NCBI RefSeq assembly: GCF_003947415.1
Contig: NZ_QHKL01000009.1
Location: 310,001 to 374,000 of the forward strand
Direction of reading: 5' to 3'
DNA: 64,000 nt
Source: Amycolatopsis sp. WAC 01376
GTDB lineage: Bacteria > Actinomycetota > Actinomycetes > Mycobacteriales > Pseudonocardiaceae
Below are positions 33,044-41,666 of this stretch, piece after piece. The notes beneath the pieces are model-generated. The model searched no databases. It was given only the letters and a program-made list of their open reading frames with translations, and was not told the DNA's origin. Each line of letters begins with the position of its first letter. Within the stretch, counting starts at the first letter, position 1. A program made the position numbers and the translations under genes.

Positions 33044-33104
33044 GGGTGCGCCCAAGGTGGCATTGGGGACATCCAACGTCCCCAATGCCACATTGGGCGC
33101 ACCC
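33044..33104. repeat. Palindrome, class E, extended
   Basis: Inner 14-bp stem (33057-33070/33078-33091) ending GGGGAC/GTCCCC around loop ATCCAAC. An outer 12-bp stem GGGTGCGCCCAA/TTGGGCGCACCC (33044-33055/33093-33104) continues it after one unpaired base on each side. It ends 21 bases before the siderophore-interacting protein stop. Confidence 0.87.
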
Positions 33105-33125
33105 CCGCCCCGCACTCGAGAGCGC

Positions 33126-33956
33126 TTAGTCCTCTTCGGTGGCTGGAGTCTCCCCGGCTTCCGCCTGCCGCATCGCTTCCCGCCCGGCGGCCTCTTCGCT
33201 CACGCCCTGCCGCCAGTATCCCGTGAAGCAGATCGCCCGCTTGTCCATTCCGCGCTCCCGCACGAGGTGCCGCCGCGTCAGCTTCACCATGTTCGCTTCG
33301 CCCGAGATCCACGCGTAAGGCGTCCCGCCCGGCAGTTCGGCCTTCCGCACGGCTTCGAGCACCGCGTCGCCGACAGGGCCGGAGCCCCGCACCACCCAGT
33401 GCAGCTCCACCGCCCCCTGCGTTTCGAAGACCTGCCGATCCTCGCGATCACCGATCTCGACGTAGACCACTGCTCGCGTCCCGGCGGGCAGCGCTTCGAC
33501 GATCGCGCCGATCGCCGGGATCGCGGTCTCGTCGCCGATCAGTAGCTGCCAGGTCGTGTCCGGGGGCACGTCGTAGAGCCCGTGCGGCCCCAGGAAGGCG
33601 ACTCGGTCACCCTCTGAAGCACGCGACGCCCAAGCCGAGGCGGGGCCTTCGTCGCCGTGCAGCACGAAGTCGATGTCGACCTCCTGCACCGACGGTCGCA
33701 GCGCGCGCACGGTGTAGGTGCGCATCGACGGCCGGACGTCGTCGGGCATCGCGAGGTAGGTCCGGTACCAGGACAGCACTTCGTCGCCGCTCAGCGGAGC
33801 GGGCAGCACGGGTTCCGCCTGGCCGGGCTGCGGGAAGAACACCTTCAGGTACTGGTCGGGAGCGTGGTCCACCAGCGACGCCCCCGAAAAGGTCACCCTG
33901 CTCATATGCGGGGTCAGCCTCCGGACTCCGGTCACCTTCGCCTCGATGTAACTCAC
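33126..33956 (-). CDS. Siderophore-interacting protein (ferric-siderophore reductase)
   Basis: A 276-residue SIP-family flavoprotein. The FAD-binding motif MRTYTVRALRP (about residue 77) and the C-terminal NAD(P)H-binding SIP domain (WQLLIGDETAIPAIGAIVE; WISGEANMVKLTRRHL; GYWRQGVSEE) are complete. It reduces ferric siderophores in the cytoplasm to release iron. The GTG start overlaps an iron-box sequence, so expression should rise when iron is scarce. It lies 14 bp downstream of the alkyltransferase-like gene but probably has its own promoter. Confidence 0.92.
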   Translation of the reverse strand: MSYIEAKVTGVRRLTPHMSRVTFSGASLVDHAPDQYLKVFFPQPGQAEPVLPAPLSGDEVLSWYRTYLAMPDDVRPSMRTYTVRALRPSVQEVDIDFVLHGDEGPASAWASRASEGDRVAFLGPHGLYDVPPDTTWQLLIGDETAIPAIGAIVEALPAGTRAVVYVEIGDREDRQVFETQGAVELHWVVRGSGPVGDAVLEAVRKAELPGGTPYAWISGEANMVKLTRRHLVRERGMDKRAICFTGYWRQGVSEEAAGREAMRQAEAGETPATEED

Positions 33957-33974
33957 TAGGCGAGGCTAACCTAA
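33956..33974 (-). promoter_or_regulatory. Iron box (IdeR/DmdR type)
   Basis: Plus-strand CTAGGCGAGGCTAACCTAA agrees at 16 of 19 positions with the IdeR/DtxR consensus TTAGGTTAGGCTAACCTAA. It begins on the first base of the SIP start codon and reaches into the stop codon of the upstream gene. Bound repressor would cover the translation start. Confidence 0.75.
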
Positions 33975-34294
33975 AAGAGAGCGCCGGGACCAGCGTCGTC
34001 GCCGGGATCACGCTGCCACCGGTATTTTCGCAGGTCGACGCGCTGTCCGTCGGCCAGCACGCCCTCCGCGCGCAGCTTCTCCAGCTGCTCGTGGACCAGA
34101 TGCGGGGCAGGCGTCCCGTCGGCGCGCAGAATGCGGTGCCAAGGCAGGTCCTGGCCGTCCTCGCCGAGGATCCGCCCGACCAGCCGTGGGGACGGGGCCC
34201 CCGAAACCGACGCTATATCCCCATAAGTCGCAACCGAGCCGGCGGGCACGCTCGCGATGACCTCGCGCACCCGCTCGTGCAGTTCGTCATCCAT
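33971..34294 (-). CDS. Alkyltransferase-like DNA-binding protein (MGMT family)
   Basis: A 107-residue protein with only the DNA-binding domain of O6-alkylguanine transferases: VPAGSVATYGDIASVSGAPSPRLVGRILG, then LPWHRILRADGT. The position equivalent to the PCHR active-site Cys reads PWHR, so Cys is replaced by Trp and the protein cannot accept alkyl groups. Such ATL proteins flag damaged bases for nucleotide excision repair. Mycobacteria have the same gene near adnA. It is divergent from adnA across a 60-bp gap. Confidence 0.88.
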   Translation of the reverse strand: MDDELHERVREVIASVPAGSVATYGDIASVSGAPSPRLVGRILGEDGQDLPWHRILRADGTPAPHLVHEQLEKLRAEGVLADGQRVDLRKYRWQRDPGDDAGPGALF

Positions 34295-34354
34295 GGGACC
34301 ACTTTGCCGTGCCGCTGCGAGGTTGTGTCGGCGGGGCGTGGTTCCATCGTGGGC

Positions 34355-37300
34355 GTGAACGGGCGGCGAACAGCGGTAGGAACCGACGCGCGGCTGGTCC
34401 GCACGCCGGTCACCGGCACGCCCTCGTTCCAGTGGGATTCCGGCGCCCGGCGCCTGCTGGCCGCCCCGGACGGCTTCCGCCGGGTCCTCGGCGGCCCTGG
34501 CACGGGCAAGACGGCCCTGCTGGCGTCGGCGGCTTCGCGGCGTATCGCGGAGGGCGCGGACCCGGAGAGCGTGCTCATCCTGACCACTTCTCGCAAGGCG
34601 GCCGAGGTCCTGCGCGCCGACATCACCCATCGGCTCACCACCGATCCGGAAGAGGATCCGCTGCCGCGCACGATCCGTGAGCCGCTCGTGCGCACGGTGC
34701 ACTCGTACGCGTACGCGCTGTTGCGGATGGAGGCGCAGGCCGACGAACTCCCGCCGCCTCGCCTGCTGGCCGGAGCGGAGCAGGACGTCGTCGTCCGCGA
34801 TCTGCTCGCCGGCGACATCGAGGCGGGCGCGCTCGACTGGCCAGAGCAGCTGCGGCCCGCGCTGAACGTGCCCGGTTTCGCCGAGGAACTGCGAGACCTC
34901 CTGCTCCGCGCCGCCGAACGCGGGCTCGGCCCGGAGGACCTGGTCGAACTCGGCAGGCGGCGCGGCCGCGACGAGTGGATCGCGGCCGGGCGCTTCTGGA
35001 GCCAATACGAAGAGGTCACGCTGCTGCAGGGCGCGGGCGGCAACGCACTCGGCGTCGCGAGCGCGCCCGCGCTGGACGCGGCGGAGCTCGTCACTTCCGC
35101 GCTGCTCGCGCTGGAGGACGACCCCGAACTGCGCGAACGCGAGCAGCGCCGCGTCCGGCACCTGTTCGTCGACGACGCCCAGCATCTCGACCCGTTGCAG
35201 ACCCAGCTCATCCGGCTCATCGGGCACGCGGCCGACGAATTCGTCGTCGCGGGTGACCCCGATCAGTCCGTGTTCTCCTTCCGCGGCGCGGATCCCCGGC
35301 TGTTCGCCGACGCGGATGAGGACGGCGAACGCACCGTCCTGCTGACCACGGCGCACCGGCTCGCCCCGGTGATCCGCACGGCCGTCACGAAACTCGGTTC
35401 CGTGCTGCCCGGCTCGTCGCCGCAGCGCAAACTCGTCGACGCGCCGGACGCCGAGGGTGGCGCGGTCCGCGTCCGGCTGATGCCGACCCCGGCCGCCGAG
35501 GCGAGCTGGATCGCCGATCAGCTCCGCCGCGCGCATCTCGTGGACGGCGTGCCGTGGTCGGAGATGGCGGTGCTCGTCCGGTCGCCCGCCCGTACTTTCC
35601 TTGTCCTGCAACGCGCTTTGCGGGCGGCCGGGGTGCCGATCGGTTCGGCCACCGAGGAACTGCCGCTCGCGAAACAGCCCGCGGTCCGTCCTCTGCTGGC
35701 GATGCTGCGGCTCGCCGCGGATCCGGACCTGCTCGACGTCGACCTCGCCGAGATGCTGTTGTCGTCGCCGCTGGGCGGCGCGGATCCGCTCGCCCTGCGG
35801 CGGCTGCGTCGAGGCTTGCGCAGGCTGGAACTCGCCGGCGGCGGGCAACGATCGAGCGACGAGCTGCTGGTGGAAGCCTTACGTACCAACGATGTCCTCA
35901 CCGGTCTCGCCGATGCCGAGTCGCTGCCGATGCGCCGGGTCGGCGGTTTGCTGCACGCCGCACACCAGGCCGTGGTGCGCGGCGACGGTGTCGAGCAGGT
36001 GCTGTGGGATCTGTGGCAGGCCGCCGGTTTGGAGCAGCGCTTACTGCGCTTGGTCGATCGCGGTGGTTCTCTCGGCTCGCAGGCGGATCGGGATCTCGAC
36101 GCGATCGTCGCCCTCTTCGACGCGGCCGGTCGCTATGTCGACAGATTGCCGAAGGCGAGTGTCGCTTCGTTCGCGGATTATCTGTCCTCGCAGAACATCG
36201 CGGGTGACACGCTGGCGCCCGCGGCCATGAAGAGCGACGGCGTCTCGCTGCTGACGGCGCACGCGGCCGCCGGTCGCGAGTGGACGGTCGTGTCCGTCGC
36301 CGGTGTGCAGGAGGGCAGCTGGCCGGATCTGCGGCTGCGCGGTTCCGTGCTCGGCGTGGAACGGCTGGTCGACCTCATGTCCGGCGTCGACGACGAAAAG
36401 GTGTCCGCCACCGCGCCGATCCTCGCCGAAGAGCGGCGGCTGTTCTACCTCGCCGCGAGCCGCGCGAAGAAGACGTTGCTGGTCAGCGCGGTCGCGGGGG
36501 AGGACGAGCAGCCCTCGCGGTTCATCGACGACCTCGAAGAGAACGGCGCGGACGACGGCGGCCTCGATTCGCGGATGAAGCCTGCCGGACGTTCGCTGGT
36601 GCTCGCCGAACTCGTCGGTGATCTGCGCGAGGTGGTCTGCGACGAATCGAGCGAGCCCGAAAGGCGGCAGCGGGCGGCGCGTCAGCTCGCCAAATTGGCC
36701 GCCGCCGGGGTGCCGGGCGCACATCCGGGCACCTGGTACGGCCTGCTGGAACCCTCCACCGGCGAACCCGTGCACGGGCCGGGCGACCTCATCCGCATCT
36801 CACCGTCCACTGTGGAGGTTCTGGTCAAATGCCCGCTGCGGTGGCTGATCGAACGCCACGGCGGTAGCGACCCGGCGCAACTCGCGGCCGTCACGGGAAC
36901 CCTGGTGCACGGCCTCGCGCAGGCGGTCGCGGGCGGCAGCAGCGACGAGCAGATCCGCGCCGCCCTCGACGAAGCGTGGGTGCGGGTCGACGCGGGAGCG
37001 CCGTGGTTCTCGCGCCGCGAGCGGTCGCGGGTCGAGCAGATGCTGCGGAACTTCATCTCCTGGCTGGAATCCAGCCGCAGGGAGCTGATCGAAGCCGGGG
37101 TCGAGCAGGACATCGAGGTCGAGCTTCCGGTCGGAGATGACGATGTCCGCGTGCTCCTGCGCGGCCGCGTCGACCGCGTCGAGATGGACAAGGACGGCCG
37201 TCCGGTCGTCATCGACATCAAGACCGGCAAGGTCCCGATCTCCGCCGCCGACGCCGAACAGCATCCGCAGCTCGCCGCGTACCAGCTCGCCGTGCTGCTC

Positions 37301-37564
37301 GGCGCGGTCGAAGGCGGTTCGAAACCCGGTGGCGCGCGGCTGGTCTATGTCGCGAAGTCCAACAACAAGACCGGCTCCACCCAGCGCGAGCAGGCGCCGC
37401 TGGATGAGGACGGCGGCAAGCAGTGGCTTGAACTGGTGCGTTCGGCCGCCGGATCCGCTGCGGGCCCGGAGTACGGGGTCACCGAAAACCCGGACTGTGA
37501 TCGTTGCCCGGCAAGGGGTTGCTGTCCGCTGCGGCCCGAGGGCAGGCAGGTGACCGGGCCATGA
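34355..37564 (+). CDS. adnA: AdnA: helicase-nuclease subunit
   Basis: A 1069-residue subunit of the actinobacterial AdnAB complex, which unwinds and resects DNA double-strand ends. N-terminal UvrD-like motor: Walker A GGPGTGKT (46-53), motif II FVDDAQHLD (about 270; DDAQ replaces the usual DExQ), GDPDQSVFSFRG. The motif VI region reads AASRAKKTL, so this motor looks weaker than that of AdnB. C-terminal RecB-like nuclease: VIDIKTGK (about 953). One Cys (KCPLRW, about 825) and three more in DCDRCPARGCCP (about 1047-1056) resemble the Fe-S staple of AddB/Cas4 nucleases. Start: GTG 34355 or GTG 34349. ATGA overlap with adnB. Confidence 0.92.
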   Translation: MNGRRTAVGTDARLVRTPVTGTPSFQWDSGARRLLAAPDGFRRVLGGPGTGKTALLASAASRRIAEGADPESVLILTTSRKAAEVLRADITHRLTTDPEEDPLPRTIREPLVRTVHSYAYALLRMEAQADELPPPRLLAGAEQDVVVRDLLAGDIEAGALDWPEQLRPALNVPGFAEELRDLLLRAAERGLGPEDLVELGRRRGRDEWIAAGRFWSQYEEVTLLQGAGGNALGVASAPALDAAELVTSALLALEDDPELREREQRRVRHLFVDDAQHLDPLQTQLIRLIGHAADEFVVAGDPDQSVFSFRGADPRLFADADEDGERTVLLTTAHRLAPVIRTAVTKLGSVLPGSSPQRKLVDAPDAEGGAVRVRLMPTPAAEASWIADQLRRAHLVDGVPWSEMAVLVRSPARTFLVLQRALRAAGVPIGSATEELPLAKQPAVRPLLAMLRLAADPDLLDVDLAEMLLSSPLGGADPLALRRLRRGLRRLELAGGGQRSSDELLVEALRTNDVLTGLADAESLPMRRVGGLLHAAHQAVVRGDGVEQVLWDLWQAAGLEQRLLRLVDRGGSLGSQADRDLDAIVALFDAAGRYVDRLPKASVASFADYLSSQNIAGDTLAPAAMKSDGVSLLTAHAAAGREWTVVSVAGVQEGSWPDLRLRGSVLGVERLVDLMSGVDDEKVSATAPILAEERRLFYLAASRAKKTLLVSAVAGEDEQPSRFIDDLEENGADDGGLDSRMKPAGRSLVLAELVGDLREVVCDESSEPERRQRAARQLAKLAAAGVPGAHPGTWYGLLEPSTGEPVHGPGDLIRISPSTVEVLVKCPLRWLIERHGGSDPAQLAAVTGTLVHGLAQAVAGGSSDEQIRAALDEAWVRVDAGAPWFSRRERSRVEQMLRNFISWLESSRRELIEAGVEQDIEVELPVGDDDVRVLLRGRVDRVEMDKDGRPVVIDIKTGKVPISAADAEQHPQLAAYQLAVLLGAVEGGSKPGGARLVYVAKSNNKTGSTQREQAPLDEDGGKQWLELVRSAAGSAAGPEYGVTENPDCDRCPARGCCPLRPEGRQVTGP

Positions 37565-40500
37565 TCTCCGCACTCCAGCGCCGTCAGGTCGAACCGGGCG
37601 AGATCGCTCGCGCGCTCGGCCTGCACAGTCCGACCGACGAGCAGGCCGAGGTCATCGCCGCGCCCATCGAGCCGTCGCTGGTGGTCGCTGGCGCGGGTGC
37701 GGGCAAGACCGAGACGATGGCCGCGCGCGTGGTGTGGCTGGTGGCCAACAGCATCGTGCCGCCGGAACGCGTCCTCGGCCTGACCTTCACCCGCAAGGCC
37801 GCCCGCCAGCTCGGCGAACGCGTCCGCACCCGGCTGCGCCGCCTCGTCGGATCGGGGCTGCTCGACCGGATCGACCCGACCGGCGACCTGCGCATGACGG
37901 TGACGGCAGGCGAGCCGACGGTGCTCACCTATCACGCGTACGCCGGGCGGCTGCTGTCCGAACACGGCCTGCGGCTGCCCGTCCAGCCCGGGGTCCGGCT
38001 GCTTTCGGAGACGTCTTCGTGGCAGTTCTCGCATCGCGTGGTGTCCACTTGGGACAATGACCTCGACACCGATCGCGTGCCCGCCACGGTGACGGCGCAG
38101 TTGCTGGCACTGGCCGGGGAACTCGGCGAGCATCTGGTCGAGCCCGAACGGCTGGCGCAGTACACGTCCTGGCTGTGCGAGGTCATCGAGAACGCGCCGC
38201 GGGCAAAGGGGCAGCGTGCGGCGCTGCCACAGAAACTGGCCGAAGTCATGACTGCGCAACGGTTCCGGCTCGCGCTGCTGCCGCTGGTCGAGGCGTATCA
38301 CGCGCGGAAGCGAGCCGAGGGCGCGCTCGACTTCGCCGACCAGATGTCCTTGGCCGCGCAGCTCGCCAGCAGCTATCCGGCGGTGGTCGCGGGGGAGCGG
38401 GAGCGCTACGGCGCCGTCCTGCTCGACGAGTACCAGGACACCGGGCACGCCCAGCGGATCCTGCTGCGGTCGTTGTTCGGCGGCGTCGAGCATCCCCCGA
38501 TGCCGGTGACCGCGGTGGGCGACCCGGCGCAGGCCATCTACGGCTGGCGCGGGGCGAGCGCGGCGAACCTGCCCCGGTTCACCACGGACTTCCCGCGCGA
38601 CAACGGCGAACGGCTCGTCCCGGCGCTGGATTTCGGGCTGCTGACCAGTTTCCGCAACCCACCCGAGGTGCTCGAACTCGCGAACGCGATCTCGGAACCG
38701 TTGCGAGAGCGCGGGCTCGGTGTCGCACGGCTGCGTGCGCTGGAGGGCGCGGGGACGGCCGACATCGCCACCGCGCTGCTGCCGGACGTCCGCGCCGAAC
38801 GCGAGTGGGTGGCCGACGCGGTGGCGAAACGCTGGTTCGAAACCGTGGAGGAGACCGGAAAGCCGCCGACCGCGGCGGTTCTGGTGCGCCGCCGCGCCGA
38901 CATGGCGCCGATCGCGGCGGAGATGCGGGCACGCGGGCTTCCGGTGGAGGTCGTCGGCCTCGGCGGCCTCCTCGACGAACCCGAGGTCGCGGACCTGGTC
39001 AGCACGTTGCGGGTGCTCGCCGATCCGCTCGCGGGCAGTGCCGCCGCCCGGTTGCTGACCGGGGCGCGCTGGCGGATCGCGGCGGCCGACCTCGCGGCGT
39101 TGTGGCGCCGCGCGGGCGAACTGTCGTCTCCGGTGCCGCCTTCGGGAAAGTCCGATGTGGACGAACCGGTACTGGTGACCGAACGGGTCGAGCAGGCGGG
39201 CCTCGCCGACGCGATCGACGATCCCGGGACGCCGGACCGGTATTCGTCCGAGGGTTACCGGCGGATCCGGAAGATCGGCGCCGAGCTTTCGGCGTTGCGG
39301 CGACGGCTCGACCAGTCGCTGCCGGAACTGGTCGCCGACGTGGAACGCACCATGCTGCTCGACGTCGAATCACTGGCCCGCCCGGGGCCGGCCGGACGCG
39401 CGCATCTGGACGCTTTCGCCGACGTCGTCACGGATTTCGCCGAGACGTCGCCGACGGCCACTCTTTTGTCCTTTGTGGACTATCTGAACACGGCCGCGCA
39501 CGCGGAGGACGGGCTCACCCCCGGTGAGGTGGAGGTCGTTCCGGATCGGGTCCAGGTGCTGACCGTGCATTCGGCCAAGGGGCTGGAATGGCGCATCGTC
39601 GCGATCCCGCATCTGGTCAAGGAGGTCTTCCCTGGACGGCGGCGTTCGTCGTCGTGGCTGCGGACGTCGACTTCGCTGCCCGCCGCGCTGCGTGGGGACT
39701 CGGAGGACCTGCCGGAGCTGCGGATCCCCGAGGGCTCGGACCGCAAGGAAGTGCAGGAAGCGCTGGAGCTGCACGAAGAAGGCTTCATCGCGCGGGAAGC
39801 GGACGAGGAGCGGCGGCTCTGCTACGTCGCGCTGACCCGCTCCGAACACACGATGCTGATCTCCGGCCATTGGTGGAACGAGAGCAGCGCGCGGCCGAAG
39901 GGGCCTTCGGAGTTCCTGCTCGAAATCGGCGAGGTGATGCGCGGGAGCTCGGTCGGCCGGATCGAGCACTGGGCCGACGAGCCGGAAGCCGACGGGGAGA
40001 ACCCGCTGGTCGCCGACTCCCGCCGGTCGCGGTGGCCGGTCGACCCGCTGTGGCCGCGGCGCGAAGGCGTCACCAACGGCGTCGATCTGGTCGTCGGCGC
40101 GATGGAAGACGCGGAAGAGGAAGAGGAAGAGGACGATCCGGACGGCTGGATCTCCGACACCAAGGTGCTGCTGGAGGAGCGCGCGCGGGCGCAGAACCGC
40201 GTTCAGCAGGTCGTCCTGCCGGCGCATCTCTCGGTGAGTCAGCTGGTCGAGCTGTCGGCCGACCCCGCCGCGCTGGCGAAACGGCTGCGGCGACCGCTTC
40301 CCGTGCGCCCCAACACTTACGCGCGCCGAGGGACGGCGTTCCACGGCTGGCTGGAGCAGCGGTTCGGCGGCGAGCAACTGCTGGAGATCGACGACCTGCC
40401 GGGCGCGGCGGACGTCGACGAAGCGCCAGACTCCGAGCTGGAGGCGTTGCAGACGGCGTTCGAGAAGAGCGAGTGGTCGCACCGGGTGCCGCACGCCGTC

Positions 40501-40812
40501 GAGGTCCCGTTTTCGGCGGACGTCGTGGGCGTGACACTGCGCGGGCGGATGGACGCCGTATTCGCCGACGCCGACGGCGGATGGACCGTCGTCGACTGGA
40601 AGACCGGCGCCGTGCCGGAGAAAGACCGGCTCGCGCCGCTGGCCGTGCAGCTGGCGGCGTACCGGCTGGCGTGGGCGGCACTCAAGAAGGTGCCGGTCGA
40701 GAAGGTGCGAGCGGCGTTCCACTACGTGAAACACGACAAGACCGTCCGTCCGGCGGACCTGCTGGACGCCGAAGGCCTGCGGCAACTACTGCGGAGCGTC
40801 CCGACGATCTAG
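37561..40812 (+). CDS. adnB: AdnB: helicase-nuclease subunit
   Basis: 1083 residues. Complete UvrD-type motor: Walker A GAGAGKTE (44-51), TFTRKAARQL, motif II LLDEYQDT (about 288), GDPAQAIYGWRGA, TVHSAKGLEW, and motif VI CYVALTRSEH with the arginine finger. This is the principal motor in mycobacterial AdnAB. An acidic run (DAEEEEEEDDPD) links to the C-terminal nuclease, whose catalytic signature VVDWKTGAVP is at about 1012, followed by QLAAYRLAW. No Cys staple is visible, unlike AdnA. Directly followed by a class D palindrome. Confidence 0.94.
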   Translation: MISALQRRQVEPGEIARALGLHSPTDEQAEVIAAPIEPSLVVAGAGAGKTETMAARVVWLVANSIVPPERVLGLTFTRKAARQLGERVRTRLRRLVGSGLLDRIDPTGDLRMTVTAGEPTVLTYHAYAGRLLSEHGLRLPVQPGVRLLSETSSWQFSHRVVSTWDNDLDTDRVPATVTAQLLALAGELGEHLVEPERLAQYTSWLCEVIENAPRAKGQRAALPQKLAEVMTAQRFRLALLPLVEAYHARKRAEGALDFADQMSLAAQLASSYPAVVAGERERYGAVLLDEYQDTGHAQRILLRSLFGGVEHPPMPVTAVGDPAQAIYGWRGASAANLPRFTTDFPRDNGERLVPALDFGLLTSFRNPPEVLELANAISEPLRERGLGVARLRALEGAGTADIATALLPDVRAEREWVADAVAKRWFETVEETGKPPTAAVLVRRRADMAPIAAEMRARGLPVEVVGLGGLLDEPEVADLVSTLRVLADPLAGSAAARLLTGARWRIAAADLAALWRRAGELSSPVPPSGKSDVDEPVLVTERVEQAGLADAIDDPGTPDRYSSEGYRRIRKIGAELSALRRRLDQSLPELVADVERTMLLDVESLARPGPAGRAHLDAFADVVTDFAETSPTATLLSFVDYLNTAAHAEDGLTPGEVEVVPDRVQVLTVHSAKGLEWRIVAIPHLVKEVFPGRRRSSSWLRTSTSLPAALRGDSEDLPELRIPEGSDRKEVQEALELHEEGFIAREADEERRLCYVALTRSEHTMLISGHWWNESSARPKGPSEFLLEIGEVMRGSSVGRIEHWADEPEADGENPLVADSRRSRWPVDPLWPRREGVTNGVDLVVGAMEDAEEEEEEDDPDGWISDTKVLLEERARAQNRVQQVVLPAHLSVSQLVELSADPAALAKRLRRPLPVRPNTYARRGTAFHGWLEQRFGGEQLLEIDDLPGAADVDEAPDSELEALQTAFEKSEWSHRVPHAVEVPFSADVVGVTLRGRMDAVFADADGGWTVVDWKTGAVPEKDRLAPLAVQLAAYRLAWAALKKVPVEKVRAAFHYVKHDKTVRPADLLDAEGLRQLLRSVPTI

Positions 40813-40814
40813 CG

Positions 40815-40870
40815 ATTCGTCACCTACTTGCGGTCCTTGCGCGCGCAACTACCGCAAGTAGGTGACGAAT
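40815..40870. repeat. Palindrome, class D, alternative stem word
   Basis: 20-bp perfect arms (40815-40834 and 40851-40870) with the word ACCTACTTGC replacing CCTCTGAATGC on both sides, and the unchanged loop CCTTGCGCGCGCAACT (40835-40850). It starts 2 bases after the adnB stop. Confidence 0.92.
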
Positions 40871-40930
40871 TGCGGGGGTCACACGGTGCCCGCACCACCG
40901 GCCCGGTCACGACCGAGAGGTGACCGACGT

Positions 40931-40979
40931 GAGGGGTGTGGATATAGGGACACTCAACGTCCCTATATCCACACACCTC
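40931..40979. repeat. Palindrome, class E
   Basis: 21-bp arms with one mismatch (inner part TGTGGATATAGGGAC/complement) and loop ACTCAAC, one base different from the loop at 63088-63134, with an unrelated outer stem. Confidence 0.88.
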
Positions 40980-40990
40980 ACCTGCAAGCC

Positions 40991-41015
40991 GCGCATTCAG
41001 AGGACGAAATGCGGG
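40991..41015. repeat. Truncated class D element (right half)
   Basis: GCATTCAGAGGACGAAATGC, flanked by GC and GGG, matches the right arm of the CCTCTGAATGC-word elements at 28070-28095 but has no left arm or loop. It is a relic or a partial insertion between two class E elements. Confidence 0.75.
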
Positions 41016-41056
41016 ACATCGAGCGTCGGCCCGCCGCCGTGACCGTGACTGTGACT

Positions 41057-41095
41057 GTGTGGATTTCTGGTCATCTAACGCACCAAAATCCACAC
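41057..41095. repeat. Degraded class E palindrome
   Basis: GTGTGGATTT (41057-41066) pairs with AAATCCACAC (41086-41095). The inner TGGT/ACCA and a loop containing ATCTAAC are recognisable but mismatched. It is preceded by a short GTGACT tandem repeat. Confidence 0.65.
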
Positions 41096-41119
41096 GGTGC
41101 CCGCATCATCGGCCCGCCG

Positions 41120-41183
41120 CGCAATTCGTCACCTACTTGCGGTCCTTGCGCGTGCAACTACCGCAAGTAGGTGACGAATTGCG
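41120..41183. repeat. Palindrome, class D, alternative stem word, second copy
   Basis: 24-bp perfect arms (41120-41143 and 41160-41183, word ACCTACTTGC) and loop CCTTGCGCGTGCAACT. It ends 8 bases before the DoxX-like stop. With 40815-40870 it brackets the junction, one copy next to each gene end, in the same orientation. Confidence 0.92.
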
Positions 41184-41191
41184 GGAGGGGG

Positions 41192-41578
41192 TCAGGCGCG
41201 GTCGCGCACCTTCAGCGCCCAAGTCACCAGCGGGATCTGGAGCGGGACGCGGGCCCAGAACGCCGCCCGCCAGTGCTTCGGCGCCTTTCGGCGGTCGGCG
41301 TCGACGGCCATCTTCACGTTCCCCGGCAGGACCACGACGAACAGCAGCGCGGCCGCGAGCCCGCCGAGCCGCCGGGTCTTCGGCGCGGCGATCGCGGCGG
41401 CGACGCCCAGCTCGGCCACGCCGGAGCCGTAGGTCCATGCCCGGGGGGAGCCGGGAAGCTGCTTCGGGATGATGGCGTCGAAGGGCTTCGGCTGGGCGAA
41501 GTGCAGCACACCGGCCGCGCCGAGCAGGCCGGCGAGGAAATACGCGGGCCGCTGAGACGGCTTGGAATCCGAAGACAT
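41192..41578 (-). CDS. DoxX-like membrane protein
   Basis: A 128-residue protein with four hydrophobic segments and DoxX-family features (AYFLAGLLGAAGVLHFAQPKPFD, YGSGVAELGVAAAI, FVVVLPGNVKMAVDADRR). DoxX-like proteins are small membrane proteins linked to thiol or quinone redox in some bacteria; the role here is unknown. ATG at 41578 chosen because the hydrophobic core follows. Divergent from the K+ channel gene. Confidence 0.8.
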   Translation of the reverse strand: MSSDSKPSQRPAYFLAGLLGAAGVLHFAQPKPFDAIIPKQLPGSPRAWTYGSGVAELGVAAAIAAPKTRRLGGLAAALLFVVVLPGNVKMAVDADRRKAPKHWRAAFWARVPLQIPLVTWALKVRDRA

Positions 41579-41666
41579 GCCCTGAGCTTCGCATACCGCG
41601 CTCAACGTGAGGATCTTCGGCTATCCTCCCGACCGTGAGTGACGCGGACCAGGCCGGAGCCTGTGC

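Noticed and set aside
34295-34354. SOS/LexA box controlling adnAB
   Set aside because: No GAAC-N4-GTTC-type sequence is present in the gap.
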